From NCBI GenBank assembly GCA_025989215.1, contig JAPDNP010000010.1, positions 51,064 through 115,063 of the forward strand: DNA of 64,000 nucleotides. The letters are read 5' to 3'. Below the pieces are notes generated by a model. That model saw nothing but the letters and a program-made list of their open reading frames with translations. It was not told where the DNA came from and did no database searches. Both the position numbers and the translations under genes were made by a program. This DNA comes from Neisseriaceae bacterium JH1-16. GTDB lineage: Bacteria > Pseudomonadota > Gammaproteobacteria > Burkholderiales > Chromobacteriaceae. Of this stretch, positions 40,889 through 49,205 are shown piece after piece. How positions within the stretch are numbered: the stretch's first letter is position 1; each line of letters begins with the position of its first letter.

Positions 40889-42001
40889 ATGCAGACGATC
40901 AATTCGCCGGACGGCCTGTTCCACGACGGCAACCCCGCCACCGGCGAGCTTGGCACCATCCTCAGCTCTGCCTGGCTCAATGCGGTGCAGAACGAGCTGA
41001 TCACCGCGATCAGCACCGCCGGCCTTACGCCGGACGCCAACAAGCAGAACCAGTTGGCCGACGCGATCAAGAAGCTGGCCTGGGGCTCCACCAGCGCCCG
41101 GCCGAGTACGTTGGCCGGCTACGGCATCGCTCTGGCCAGCCAGGCGGACGCCTACGCCGGTAGCGACAACAGCGTGGCGATGACGCCGCTGCGCAGCCGC
41201 GAGGCGCTACGCGCCGGCAGCGGCATCAGCGCCACGCTGACCGCTTCGGCCAACCTCGACGTCACTACCATGGGGCTGGTGCTGGTCAACACCAGCGCCG
41301 CCGCGACGCTGACCTTCAACACCAGCGGCGTGCCGGCCGGCGCACGGTTTTTACTCAAGCGCATCGACGCCGGCAGCCACGATGTGCAGCTGAAGCCGCC
41401 GGCCGGCAAGAACTTCGCCGGCGTATGCGGCGGCCTCGCCAACATCGGCCTGCTCTACCTTGACGACACCATGGAATTCGTATTCGACGGCAACACGCTG
41501 GTATTAATCGACGACCAGCCGGGCCACGACTACGCCTACTACGCAGCGCGTCCCGGCTACGTGGCGACGCCGCCACGCGGGGTGGTGCTGGCCAGTGGGC
41601 AGGCGCTGTCAGCGGCAACCACGCCGATCCTGTTTGCGCTGTATGGCGCGACGGCGCCGGATCCGCGCGGCTATTTCGAACGATATACCGATGAGGGTGC
41701 TGAGCGGGATCCCGGTGGTAATCGAACAGTACGGGGAGTTCAGCAAGACAACCTTGGCTCTCACTTGCATGGACTGCCGACGGATGATGGGATGAGTAAC
41801 ACTGGATCTACTGTGGCCCGATTTAAGGACGTTCCGGCCGCTACGATTTACGGATACGGCTCATCAGGTGATCAGGAGAACAATAACAATCTAGTCATCA
41901 TGCCCGACAACGGTATCCGCCCATTAGTCACGCAGAAGACGGGAGGGACCGAAACTGTCCCCATCAACATCGCCGTCAAACCCTTCCTGCGCCGAGGCTA
42001 A
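40889..42001 (+). CDS. Tail fibre protein 3
   Basis: A 370-residue fibre. The attachment part is clearly related to fibres 1 and 2 (MQTINSPDGLFHDGNPATGE) but more diverged after residue 25. A middle beta domain (LVNTSAAATLTFNTSGVPAG) is followed by a collar-like end with PRGYFERYTDEGAERDPGGN and a His-containing SHLHGLPTDDG segment. The end of the gene (about 41,690-41,900) uses more A and T. It should confer a third binding specificity. Confidence 0.87.
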   Translation: MQTINSPDGLFHDGNPATGELGTILSSAWLNAVQNELITAISTAGLTPDANKQNQLADAIKKLAWGSTSARPSTLAGYGIALASQADAYAGSDNSVAMTPLRSREALRAGSGISATLTASANLDVTTMGLVLVNTSAAATLTFNTSGVPAGARFLLKRIDAGSHDVQLKPPAGKNFAGVCGGLANIGLLYLDDTMEFVFDGNTLVLIDDQPGHDYAYYAARPGYVATPPRGVVLASGQALSAATTPILFALYGATAPDPRGYFERYTDEGAERDPGGNRTVRGVQQDNLGSHLHGLPTDDGMSNTGSTVARFKDVPAATIYGYGSSGDQENNNNLVIMPDNGIRPLVTQKTGGTETVPINIAVKPFLRRG

Positions 42002-42004
42002 GCC

Positions 42005-42739
42005 ATGACTCCCCAGCTCTACGCCTACGCCGACAACGGCGTCGCCACCTACCCGCTCGACTACGCCGCCGGCCAAACTACTAATGCCGCCCCAGCAGCC
42101 GATCGACCCGCCGGTTTCGTTGCCCGTATCGCTGCGTTCGGCCAACCCGACAGCGGCTGGAAAGCGGTGCGCGACTGGCGCGATGCCACGCTGTATCGCT
42201 GCGCCGACGGCCAGCCCGTCACACTCTCCGCAGACGGTGCCGGCCTTGTCGATTGGGATGGCCTCGGCGCGCTGCCGGTCGGCTACACCGAGCAGTCCCG
42301 CCCCAGTGCCTATCACGTCTGGCAACAGGATGGCTGGTGGCTCGATGCGGCTGGCGCGGCGCGACAGTTGGCCGACAGCATCGCCGTCGCCATCGCCCGG
42401 GTCGACGATCATGCCGCCACGACCTACGCCCACTGGACCCGTTTTGAGGCCGAGTACGCCGAGCGCGAGGCCGCCGCCCGGCACTATCGCGACGCCGCTT
42501 ACCAGGGCGAGCCGGGCAGCTACCTCGCCAGCTATGCCGCGGCCAGCGCTCAAGCTCCTCAGGCCGCGGCCGATAGCATCCTGACGCAGGCAGAACGCTT
42601 GCGCGAGGCACAGGCGGCGTTGGCCGCGCTGCGGATGCGTAAATACGAACTGGCCCGCCAGGACTCGGTCGACGCCGTCGCAACGCTGTCGGCCGACTTG
42701 CTGGCGGCAATGGACCAGGTGGTGCGGGAATTCGACTAA
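42005..42739 (+). CDS. Tail fibre assembly chaperone 3
   Basis: A 244-residue chaperone starting MTPQLYAYADNGVATYPLDY, with WRDATLYRCADGQPVTL and SRPSAYHVWQQDGWWLD in the same order as chaperone 2, then a long helical C-terminal half without the SWADAKGW segment. It follows fibre 3 by 3 bases and ends the tail island. Confidence 0.83.
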   Translation: MTPQLYAYADNGVATYPLDYAAGQTTNAAPAADRPAGFVARIAAFGQPDSGWKAVRDWRDATLYRCADGQPVTLSADGAGLVDWDGLGALPVGYTEQSRPSAYHVWQQDGWWLDAAGAARQLADSIAVAIARVDDHAATTYAHWTRFEAEYAEREAAARHYRDAAYQGEPGSYLASYAAASAQAPQAAADSILTQAERLREAQAALAALRMRKYELARQDSVDAVATLSADLLAAMDQVVREFD

Positions 42740-42944
42740 ACGAATCGCCGTTGTCGGGAACCCGCAACGCCTTGCCCACTCTTACCCCAACTTGTCCGCA
42801 ATATGCTGCTCACTGGTGACAAACACGATGTGTCATGCCACCATGGCCGCACACTATTGCTGGACTATGCTTGGTTTTGGCGGCATCCTTCACGCCCCAA
42901 GCGAAAGCCGTACCGTCTCAAACCCGAACAGGACATACAAAACA

Positions 42945-43223
42945 ATGACCAAAGCCGAACTGATCGACTCCCTCGTTGGCGCTGCCAAAGTTGAAGTCAC
43001 CAAGGCCCAGACCGCTGCCGTTCTCGACGCGCTGAATGCGGTTATCGCCCAGCAACTGAAAGCTGGCAGCGACATCACCCTGCCGGGTCTCGGCAAGTTC
43101 GCCGTTAAAGAGTCGGCCGAACGCACCGGTCGCAACCCGGCCACCGGCGAAGCGATCGTGATCGCCGCGCGCAAGTCGCCGAAGTTCACCGCCGCCAAGG
43201 CACTGAAAGACGTCGTCGCCTAA
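42945..43223 (+). CDS. HU-family DNA-binding protein
   Basis: A 92-residue HU/IHF-fold protein: MTKAELIDSLVGAAKVEVTK at the dimer core and GLGKFAVKESAERTGRNPATGE in the DNA-binding arm, with the Arg-Asn-Pro tip. It bends and compacts DNA. It lies just outside the tail island and is probably a host gene with its own promoter in the ~200 bases upstream; a clear terminator follows. Confidence 0.92.
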   Translation: MTKAELIDSLVGAAKVEVTKAQTAAVLDALNAVIAQQLKAGSDITLPGLGKFAVKESAERTGRNPATGEAIVIAARKSPKFTAAKALKDVVA

Positions 43224-43240
43224 CTCGGGCATCGATCTCA

Positions 43241-43267
43241 AAAAGCCCCGCCCAGCGGGGCTTTTTT
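43241..43267 (+). terminator. Terminator of HU gene
   Basis: AAAAGCCCCGC (43241-43251) pairs with GCGGGGCTTTT (43255-43265), with a T-run to 43267. It could also stop transcripts from the opposite strand. Confidence 0.9.
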
Positions 43268-43283
43268 CATGCACTTCGGCGAC

Positions 43284-43538
43284 TCAGCCTTTATCGTTGT
43301 TGATCTGGATCGCCGTCTCCAGCCGTTGCCGTGCAACGGCAATATCGGCCGCGGCTTTCGAGTCGGCCGCCGTCGCCAAGGCGTCGTACACCGCCTGCCA
43401 CAGCTCGTGGCGGGGCGACGCATCGTTGCCCATCTTGATCAGCGCATAGTCGAGCGCCGACTCGACGCTGGCAAGCTCCGTGTGCAAGCCACCGGTTTCA
43501 CCGGTCGGGACCGGGGGGCTCAACGGGGTCAGACTCAT
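43284..43538 (-). CDS. Small hypothetical protein
   Basis: An 84-residue soluble, mostly helical protein (ALDYALIKMGNDASPRHELW, then AAADIAVARQRLETAIQIN). No family recognised. AAGGAG seven bases before the ATG and the long helical composition support a real gene. It is convergent with the HU gene and shares its bidirectional terminator. Confidence 0.6.
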   Translation of the reverse strand: MSLTPLSPPVPTGETGGLHTELASVESALDYALIKMGNDASPRHELWQAVYDALATAADSKAAADIAVARQRLETAIQINNDKG

Positions 43539-43737
43539 GACAGCTCCTTGATGAGGGGGTGGACTTTCATAGTGTAGCCCCGCCGCTTGCCCTCACCCGA
43601 AATGACACCAGCGTTCCGGCCATGCTCTACGCTACAAGAAGCCGGCAGCGATCCGGCATGTTTCGTGTGACAGTCACTGTCGGCGCCAAGGCTCCGCCCT
43701 GCGGCGCGGCGGCCGTTGCACTCAGGGGGAAGCTACC

Positions 43738-45417
43738 ATGAGCCTTGCGCCAAGCAACCATGCCGTGTTCAACCAGGTGCCCAACCTGGTCGACTACAAC
43801 CTCTACGACTGCGACCCGGTGCTGCAGGGCGCCTTGGCCGATGCCGGCGCCGACAGCCATGCCGACCAGCTCACCCGCTTCGGCGCCAAGCTCGGCCAGC
43901 CGCACACACTGGCGCTCGGCGCGCTGGCCAACCGCAACCCACCCGAGCTGCACACCCACAGCCGCACCGGCGAGCGCATCGACAGTGTCGAATTCCACCC
44001 CAGCTGGCATGCACTCTTGTCGCTGCTGCGCGGCCAAGGCCTGCACGCACTGCCGTGGATCAGTCCGCAGCCGGGCATCTGGGCGGCACGCACCGCCGGC
44101 TACTTCCTGCAGGCCCAGATCGAATCCGGCTCGCTGTGCCCCACCACGATGACCTTCGCGGCGATCCCGGTCTTGCAGAAGGAAGCCGCGCTGTTCGCCG
44201 CGATCGGCCCCAAGTTGTACGCACGCCAGCACGACCCGCGCGACCTGCCCTGGCCGGACAAAGCCTCGATGTTGATCGGCATGGGCATGACTGAGAAACA
44301 GGGAGGTTCGGACGTGCGTGCCAATACCAGCTGGGCGGTGCCGGTGGCCGGTGGCGGACGCGGCGCCGAGTACCGGCTCAACGGCCACAAATGGTTTTTC
44401 TCGGCGCCGATGTGCGACGCCCACCTAGTGGTGGCCCGACTCGGCAACCCCAACGACGGCCCGATCGGCTGCTACTACGTGCCGCGCTGGCGCCCGGACG
44501 GCGGCAAGAACGCCATCGAGATCCAGCGCCTGAAGGACAAGCTCGGCAACCGCTCCAACTCCAGCGCCGAAGTGGAATTCCGTGACGCCTACGCGGTACT
44601 GATCGGCGAAGAAGGACGCGGCATCCCGACCATCATCGAGATGGCCACCCACACCCGGCTCGACTGCGTGATCGGCAGCGCCGCGCTGATCCGCCAGGCC
44701 TTCGTGCAGGCGCTGCACCATACCCGCCACCGCCAGGCCTTCGGCCGACTGCTGGTCGACCAGCCGCTGATGCGCAATGTGCTGACCGACCTGGCGCTGG
44801 AGAGCGAGGCTGCCACCCGGCTGATGATGCGGCTGGCGACCGCGTTCGAGCTGGCCGACACCGACCCGCTGCAGGCGGCCTGGAAACGCATCGTCACCCC
44901 GGCCGCCAAGTTCTGGGTGTGCAAGCGCGCAATCGAGGTCACCGGCGAGGCGATGGAGGTGTGGGGCGGCAACGGCTATGTCGAGGAGGGCCCGATGGCG
45001 CGGCTGTACCGCGAGGCACCGGTCAACTCGATCTGGGAGGGCTCGGGTAATGTGATGTGTCTGGACGTGCTGCGCGCGATCCAGCGCGAGCCGGACGGTG
45101 CGGCGCTGCTGCTGGGTGACCTGGCACGCGAAGCCGCCGGCGATCGCCGTCTGCGCACCGCGCTGCAGAACTTCGAGACGCTACTGCACCAGCCAGCCGA
45201 GCTGATGCAGGCCAATGCGCGCCGGCTAGCGCAGACCTTGGTGCTGCTGGCTCAGGCGGTGCTGCTGTTACGCCATGGCCACGCAGACTGCGCCGAGCTG
45301 TTCATCGCCAGCCGCTTCGGCGATGGCGCACAGGCCGACCACGGCCGGGTGTTCGGCACGCTGGCGCTGGACAACCTGGCCCTCACTCAGCAAGTCCTCG
45401 ACGGCAATTGGCGCTGA
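43738..45417 (+). CDS. AidB-like acyl-CoA dehydrogenase family protein
   Basis: A 559-residue flavoprotein of the acyl-CoA dehydrogenase superfamily, closest in layout to AidB, the alkylation-response protein. Seen: the N-terminal extension with PNLVDYNLYDCDPVLQ, the FAD-loop GMGMTEKQGGSDVRANTS, the RLDCVIGSAALIRQAFVQAL helix and YVEEGPMARLYREAPVNSIW near the active site. Length fits AidB (~540) better than ordinary dehydrogenases (~380). AidB in E. coli binds DNA; whether this one does is unknown. GGGGGAAG precedes the ATG. Confidence 0.88.
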   Translation: MSLAPSNHAVFNQVPNLVDYNLYDCDPVLQGALADAGADSHADQLTRFGAKLGQPHTLALGALANRNPPELHTHSRTGERIDSVEFHPSWHALLSLLRGQGLHALPWISPQPGIWAARTAGYFLQAQIESGSLCPTTMTFAAIPVLQKEAALFAAIGPKLYARQHDPRDLPWPDKASMLIGMGMTEKQGGSDVRANTSWAVPVAGGGRGAEYRLNGHKWFFSAPMCDAHLVVARLGNPNDGPIGCYYVPRWRPDGGKNAIEIQRLKDKLGNRSNSSAEVEFRDAYAVLIGEEGRGIPTIIEMATHTRLDCVIGSAALIRQAFVQALHHTRHRQAFGRLLVDQPLMRNVLTDLALESEAATRLMMRLATAFELADTDPLQAAWKRIVTPAAKFWVCKRAIEVTGEAMEVWGGNGYVEEGPMARLYREAPVNSIWEGSGNVMCLDVLRAIQREPDGAALLLGDLAREAAGDRRLRTALQNFETLLHQPAELMQANARRLAQTLVLLAQAVLLLRHGHADCAELFIASRFGDGAQADHGRVFGTLALDNLALTQQVLDGNWR

Positions 45418-45760
45418 CCGCTGTCGGCGATGCTCTAACGGTCCCATCACCACACCGGCCCGCGGCTCTGCGCGTCAGAGCCGCCGTTTCGACGCATACC
45501 ATTCGTTCAGATAATCTGAACAAGCAATTCAAATTATTGCGTTATTGTAACTGCCGTTACTATGTATAATTGCCTCATGACAGCAACACAACCGCTGTCA
45601 TACGTAGTACGCAGTTAGATAAACGCAATCGTTACCGTTATTGCAGCACAAAATACCGACAGTCCTTTTTGCATCACGTCGCAGCCGCGCCCTCATCGAC
45701 GCCCCTGCCAGAACCGCCGGCACGGAATGATTGCTCCACCCACTTATCGGAGCACCCATC
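45418..45760. other. Intergenic region with promoter
   Basis: 343 bases after the aidB-like gene. An AT-rich part (45500-45580) holds a sigma70-like promoter (TTATTG, 17 bases, TATAAT) and a palindrome GTAAC-TGCC-GTTAC inside its spacer. About 190 bases of untranslated leader would then precede the small exported protein. No other gene is supported. Confidence 0.6.
45542..45570 (+). promoter_or_regulatory. Sigma70-like promoter with operator palindrome
   Basis: TTATTG (45542-45547), 17-base spacer, TATAAT (45565-45570). GTAAC (45547-45551 region) and GTTAC (45556-45560) form a palindrome within the spacer, a place where a repressor would block RNA polymerase. Confidence 0.6.
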
Positions 45761-45916
45761 ATGATCAAGCAAGCCCTTATCGCCCTTCTTCTCGCCTCTA
45801 GCTCGGCCGCCGTATTTGCCGCCCCGGGCGACGCCAACGGCCTGATCCAGCACGAGCAGCGCCAGGCCCAGCAGCAGGCTCACCAAGCCGCCAGCCCGAC
45901 GCAGCAAGCCCAGTAA
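45761..45916 (+). CDS. Small exported Gln/Ala-rich protein
   Basis: A 51-residue protein: a signal peptide (MIKQALIALLLASSSAAVFA, cut expected after AFA or AA) and a mature part of only ~30 residues rich in Gln, Ala and His (EQRQAQQQAHQAASPTQQ). No family known. It ends before a strong terminator, has its own promoter upstream and is followed by a divergent unit, so it is a single-gene unit. No clear ribosome site besides GGAG at 45749. Confidence 0.6.
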   Translation: MIKQALIALLLASSSAAVFAAPGDANGLIQHEQRQAQQQAHQAASPTQQAQ

Positions 45917-45992
45917 GCAAGTAAGATAAGCACGGTCTTAGGCCCCGCTCAAAACGCCCAAGGCGTTCTGTTAGCGGCTCCTAAGCAACACG

Positions 45993-46028
45993 GCCCCCGC
46001 CCAGCTCTCAAGCAGGCGGGGGCTTTGT
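45993..46028 (+). terminator. Terminator after small exported protein
   Basis: GCCCCCGCC (45993-46001) pairs with GGCGGGGGC (46015-46023), loop 13, then TTTG. It probably serves both the small gene and, on the other strand, the oxidoreductase gene. Confidence 0.65.
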
Positions 46029-46058
46029 CATGCCACGTTGGCCGAAACCTTGGCGGGC

Positions 46059-47093
46059 TTAGTCGGACACCCGCACCACCACCTTGCCGAACGGCCCTTC
46101 GGCCAAGCGGGCAAACGCTTCAGGCACCGCATCGAACGGCAACACCCTGTCGATCACCGGCTTGATCCCGTTGTGGTCGATGGCACGGATCATCTCCTCC
46201 AGCGCGCGGCGATGGCCGACGCCGATTCCGGTCACCGTGGCCCGCTTGAACAGCAAGGGTACCGTCGGCAGCGGCAGCTCCATGCCGTCGAGCAGACCGA
46301 CTACCGCAATCCGGCCACCCGGCGCCAGCGCATTGAGCGAGCGCACCACACCAGCACCGCCAGCCAACTCCAACACATGCTCGACGCCACGGCCGCCACT
46401 GGCCTCGGTCACCTCCAGGTCCCAATCGGGCGAGGACAGCCGGTTGATGCCGCTCGTGGCCCCCAGTGCCAAGGCCCGCTCCAGCTTGGCATCGCTGCTC
46501 GACAGTACGATCGCCCGCGCCCCGAATGTCCGGGCGAACTGCAGGCCGAACAAGGCCACTCCACCAGTGCCCTGGATCAGCACGCTTTGCCCGGCGCGCA
46601 AGCCGCCGGTCTCGACCAGCGCGAACCAGGCAGTCAGCGCCGCGCAAGTCAGCGTGCTGGCCTCCACCGCGTCGAGCGACCGCGGCGCTGTCACCGCCCA
46701 GTCCTCGCGCAGCAGCACGTATTCGGCCAACATGCCCGGCCCGCTCCAGTCGCCCAGCGCCGGGCCATGATCGTTGCCCCACTCGGCCGGAGGCGCGCCG
46801 TCCTGCCAACCGCGCCAGAAGGTGCTGACCACCCGGGCTCCCGGCGCGAAGCGACGCACCCCGTCGCCCACCGCCACCACCTCGCCGGCCATGTCCGACG
46901 CCGGCACGAACGGCCAGTGCGGCGTTTGCCCCATGCCATGCTCTGCCATCACCAGGTCGCGATGGTTCAGCGACACCGCCTCGACCCGCACCAGCATCTC
47001 GCCCGGCCCCGGGGTCGGCACCGGCACGCTCACCGCGTTCAGATTGCCCAGGCCCAAGGCCGACAACTGCCATTGCCGCATCGTCTCGTTCAT
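46059..47093 (-). CDS. MDR-family zinc-independent alcohol dehydrogenase-like oxidoreductase
   Basis: A 344-residue medium-chain dehydrogenase/reductase. The GroES-like N-terminal part has VEAVSLNHRDLVMAEHGMGQ, where the catalytic Cys of zinc enzymes is replaced by Asn/His, so it is of the quinone-oxidoreductase-like type. The Rossmann part has VLIQGTGGVALFGLQFARTF and binds NAD(P)H. Substrate unknown. It is divergent from a LysR gene with ~136 bases between, the likely regulator. Confidence 0.87.
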   Translation of the reverse strand: MNETMRQWQLSALGLGNLNAVSVPVPTPGPGEMLVRVEAVSLNHRDLVMAEHGMGQTPHWPFVPASDMAGEVVAVGDGVRRFAPGARVVSTFWRGWQDGAPPAEWGNDHGPALGDWSGPGMLAEYVLLREDWAVTAPRSLDAVEASTLTCAALTAWFALVETGGLRAGQSVLIQGTGGVALFGLQFARTFGARAIVLSSSDAKLERALALGATSGINRLSSPDWDLEVTEASGGRGVEHVLELAGGAGVVRSLNALAPGGRIAVVGLLDGMELPLPTVPLLFKRATVTGIGVGHRRALEEMIRAIDHNGIKPVIDRVLPFDAVPEAFARLAEGPFGKVVVRVSD

Positions 47094-47229
47094 TTTGCTT
47101 GCTCCTCAGCACTTCAACCCCGGCGGGGTCGTCTGCTTGCAGCATAACGACGACCAATAGTTGTCAGTAGCGGCAAAAAATACCAATACTGATGCCTAAA
47201 TTTCACCAATAGGAAAATAGGAAGAAGTG

Positions 47230-48138
47230 ATGAACGACCGGCTCGGCGGCATCGCCGCTTTCGTGCAGGTGGTCGAAGCGGGAAGCTTCGCCCTGGCTGC
47301 AGAACAACTGCACCTGACCCGCTCGGCGATCAGTAAGAGCGTCGCCCGGCTGGAACAGCGACTCGGCGTGCGGCTGTTTCAGCGCACCACCCGCAGCCTG
47401 CGGCTGACCGACGACGGCCAGGCCTATTACGAGCGCTGCGTGCGGGCGTTGGCCGAACTGGAGCAGGCAGAGGACGAGCTGGACGGCAAGCAGCGCGAAC
47501 CGGCCGGACGGGTGCGCATCAGCATGCCGGTGCTGTTCGGCCAACGTTGCGTCACGCCGGTGCTGCTCGAGCTGGCGCAACGCTATCCGCAACTGGAAAT
47601 GGAACTGGGTTATAGCGACCGGCTGACCGACCTGGTCGCCGACGACATCGACCTGGCGATCCGCAGCGGCCCGCTGGCCGACAGTGGCGAATTGGTCGCG
47701 CGACGCCTCGGCATCTCGTATATGCGCCTGTGCGCGTCGCCCGCCTATCTGGAACACCACGGCCATCCCGACACGCTCTCGGCCCTGGCCGAACACCAGA
47801 CGCTGCCCTACCGCTACGGCCAGCGCCCGCATGCCTGGCGCCTCTACGACGAGCACGGCCGCCTGCAGACGCTGACGCCGCCAAGCCGACTGCGCTTTGA
47901 CGACCTGGCCGCCATCGCCACCGCCGCCGAGGCCGGCATGGGCATCGCCTGGCTGCCCGACTGGTTGATCGGCAAGGCGCTACAACAGGGCCGGCTCCAG
48001 ACGCTGCTGCCGCAGCCGCACACCTTTGGCTTCGAGCTGCACCTGGTGTGGCCGGCCAGCCGCTATCTGCCCACTCGGCTGCGCGTGGTGATCGATGCGC
48101 TGGCGGCTGCGCTGCCCGGACGGCTGGCAGCGGAGTAA
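47230..48138 (+). CDS. LysR-family regulator
   Basis: A 302-residue regulator: MNDRLGGIAAFVQVVEAGSF and ALAAEQLHLTRSAISKSVARLEQRLG form the helix-turn-helix, followed by an effector domain (DDIDLAIRSGPLADSGELVA). A GTG precedes ATG 47230 by one codon; GAAGAAG before it is the likely ribosome site. The divergent oxidoreductase is its probable target. A bidirectional terminator follows directly. Confidence 0.9.
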   Translation: MNDRLGGIAAFVQVVEAGSFALAAEQLHLTRSAISKSVARLEQRLGVRLFQRTTRSLRLTDDGQAYYERCVRALAELEQAEDELDGKQREPAGRVRISMPVLFGQRCVTPVLLELAQRYPQLEMELGYSDRLTDLVADDIDLAIRSGPLADSGELVARRLGISYMRLCASPAYLEHHGHPDTLSALAEHQTLPYRYGQRPHAWRLYDEHGRLQTLTPPSRLRFDDLAAIATAAEAGMGIAWLPDWLIGKALQQGRLQTLLPQPHTFGFELHLVWPASRYLPTRLRVVIDALAAALPGRLAAE

Positions 48139-48141
48139 TGC

Positions 48142-48173
48142 AAAAAGCCCGTGAACGAATCCACGGGCTTTTT
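48142..48173. terminator. Bidirectional terminator between LysR and tRNA-Gln genes
   Basis: AAAAAGCCCGTG (48142-48153) pairs with CACGGGCTTTTT (48162-48173), 12 bp, loop 8. Both arms end in A/T runs, so it works for the LysR gene and for the tRNA on the other strand. Confidence 0.9.
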
Positions 48174-48181
48174 GGTAATTC

Positions 48182-48257
48182 TGGCAGGCGGTACAGGGCT
48201 CGAACCTGTGACCCTCGGAATCAAAATCCGATGCTCTACCAACTGAGCTAACCACCA
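48182..48257 (-). tRNA. tRNA-Gln(TTG)
   Basis: A 76-base cloverleaf including CCA. Acceptor arms TGGTGGT and ACCGCCT, D-arm GCTC..GAGC, anticodon stem TCGGA/TCCGA with loop TTTTGAT giving anticodon TTG, T-arm CAGG-TTCGAAC-CCTG, discriminator G73. The first pair is T1-T72, unpaired; a weak first pair and G73 are typical of glutamine tRNAs. A Lys reading would need TTT at 34-36, which this loop does not give. Confidence 0.9.
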
Positions 48258-48396
48258 ACTGAACAGGAGGCGAACTATACCCAGCCGGTTTAAGGTTGGC
48301 AAGCCCCGTCGGCGAAAAAATCGCACATTTTTAAACGAAATGCGCTAAGTCACTGAATTATCGTACGGTACGCGGATAGAGGCAGGACGCCGCCAT

Positions 48397-48723
48397 TCAG
48401 TCGCGCGCCATCAAGCTTTCGAGTACGTTCTCGGTGTCGCGCCGATGGCCGCGGCGGATTTCCAGGCACAGCTCCTCGACGCTGCCGAGCTTGCCCGGCA
48501 CCGGCGCCAGCTTCTCATCCAGCTCCAGCACATCGCGGCGCAGCTCGCGTAGCGCCCCCTGTAGTGCCTCGATGCGAGTCATCAACTGCAACACCAGCAG
48601 CATGCCGAGTGCAAAGCCACCGGCTGCCAGCACACCCAGCACCGCCAGCCACATCGCCAGCCCGCTCAAAAACACCACGGCCAAAATCAGGCCCAGCACG
48701 ATAACCGAAAATACCTTTTGCAT
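48397..48723 (-). CDS. Hypothetical membrane protein with coiled coil
   Basis: A 108-residue protein with two close hydrophobic segments (residues ~5-24 and 27-47, MQKVFSVIVLGLILAVVFLS, then LGVLAAGGFALGMLLVLQLM) and a charged helical C-terminal half (EALQGALRELRRDVLELDEK) likely to form a coiled coil in the cytoplasm. No family recognised. It stands alone, downstream of nothing on its strand. Confidence 0.7.
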   Translation of the reverse strand: MQKVFSVIVLGLILAVVFLSGLAMWLAVLGVLAAGGFALGMLLVLQLMTRIEALQGALRELRRDVLELDEKLAPVPGKLGSVEELCLEIRRGHRRDTENVLESLMARD

Positions 48724-48952
48724 ACAAATAGATACATCTTCGTTTAGATCGCAGCGGCGATTCTAGCATGCCGCTTACCGGCCCCAGTGGCAAGGCGACG
48801 AGGGGAGCGCACCGCCTTCACCATGCCTTGATCTGCCGCAAGCCAGCACGCATTCGTCAGCAGATCCGCACTTCCCAAAACACAAACGCCCATGAAAAAA
48901 GCCAGCACAACGGTGCTGGCTCGCAGGGCAGAGATAAGTCAGTCGCTGTGAC
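48724..48952. other. Intergenic region
   Basis: About 230 bases between two small minus-strand genes. A short inverted repeat (AGCCAGCACAACGGTGCTGGCT, arms at 48900-48908 and 48914-48921) lies near 48900-48921 with As on the left, which on the minus strand would make a terminator for the gene at 49150-48953. No other feature seen. Confidence 0.5.
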
Positions 48953-49150
48953 TCAGTTCAGCGCCGCCTTGGCAGCCTCTTCGGCCGACAAGCCTTCGTA
49001 GAATTGGTCGGTGAACCACTCGGCCTGCTCTTCGATGTGCTGCTGTGCCTCCTGGCGGGTGGCGCCGGCGGCAACCAACAGTGCTTCCACCTCCTCGCAC
49101 CACTGCAGCAGCGCGAGGGTATCGGGATCCAGTGCTTTTTCTTTGGCCAT
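48953..49150 (-). CDS. Small hypothetical protein
   Basis: A 65-residue acidic helical protein (MAKEKALDPDTLALLQWCEE, then ATRQEAQQHIEEQAEWFTDQ). No family name known to me. The even amino-acid composition, the hairpin after its stop and the conserved-looking Trp-Cys and Trp-Phe pairs favour a real gene. Only 55 bases separate it from arfB upstream, so the two may be co-transcribed. Confidence 0.65.
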   Translation of the reverse strand: MAKEKALDPDTLALLQWCEEVEALLVAAGATRQEAQQHIEEQAEWFTDQFYEGLSAEEAAKAALN

Positions 49151-49205
49151 GATGATGTCCGTGTCGAATCGGGTCGTAATGCCCTAGTGTACCCCGAGGC
49201 CGCCC

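Noticed and set aside
18953..42739. Extracellular contractile injection system (PVC/Afp type) or type VI secretion
   Set aside because: No AAA+ ATPase, no second sheath, no VgrG/Hcp or TssJLM; baseplate genes are in Mu order and a lysis cassette is present.
18953..42739. Complete active Mu-like prophage
   Set aside because: No transposase A/B, repressor, terminase, portal or capsid genes anywhere in the island or its flanks.
48182..48257. Reading the tRNA at 48.2 kb as tRNA-Lys
   Set aside because: The 7-base loop TTTTGAT places TTG at positions 34-36, and G73 with an open first pair fits glutamine.
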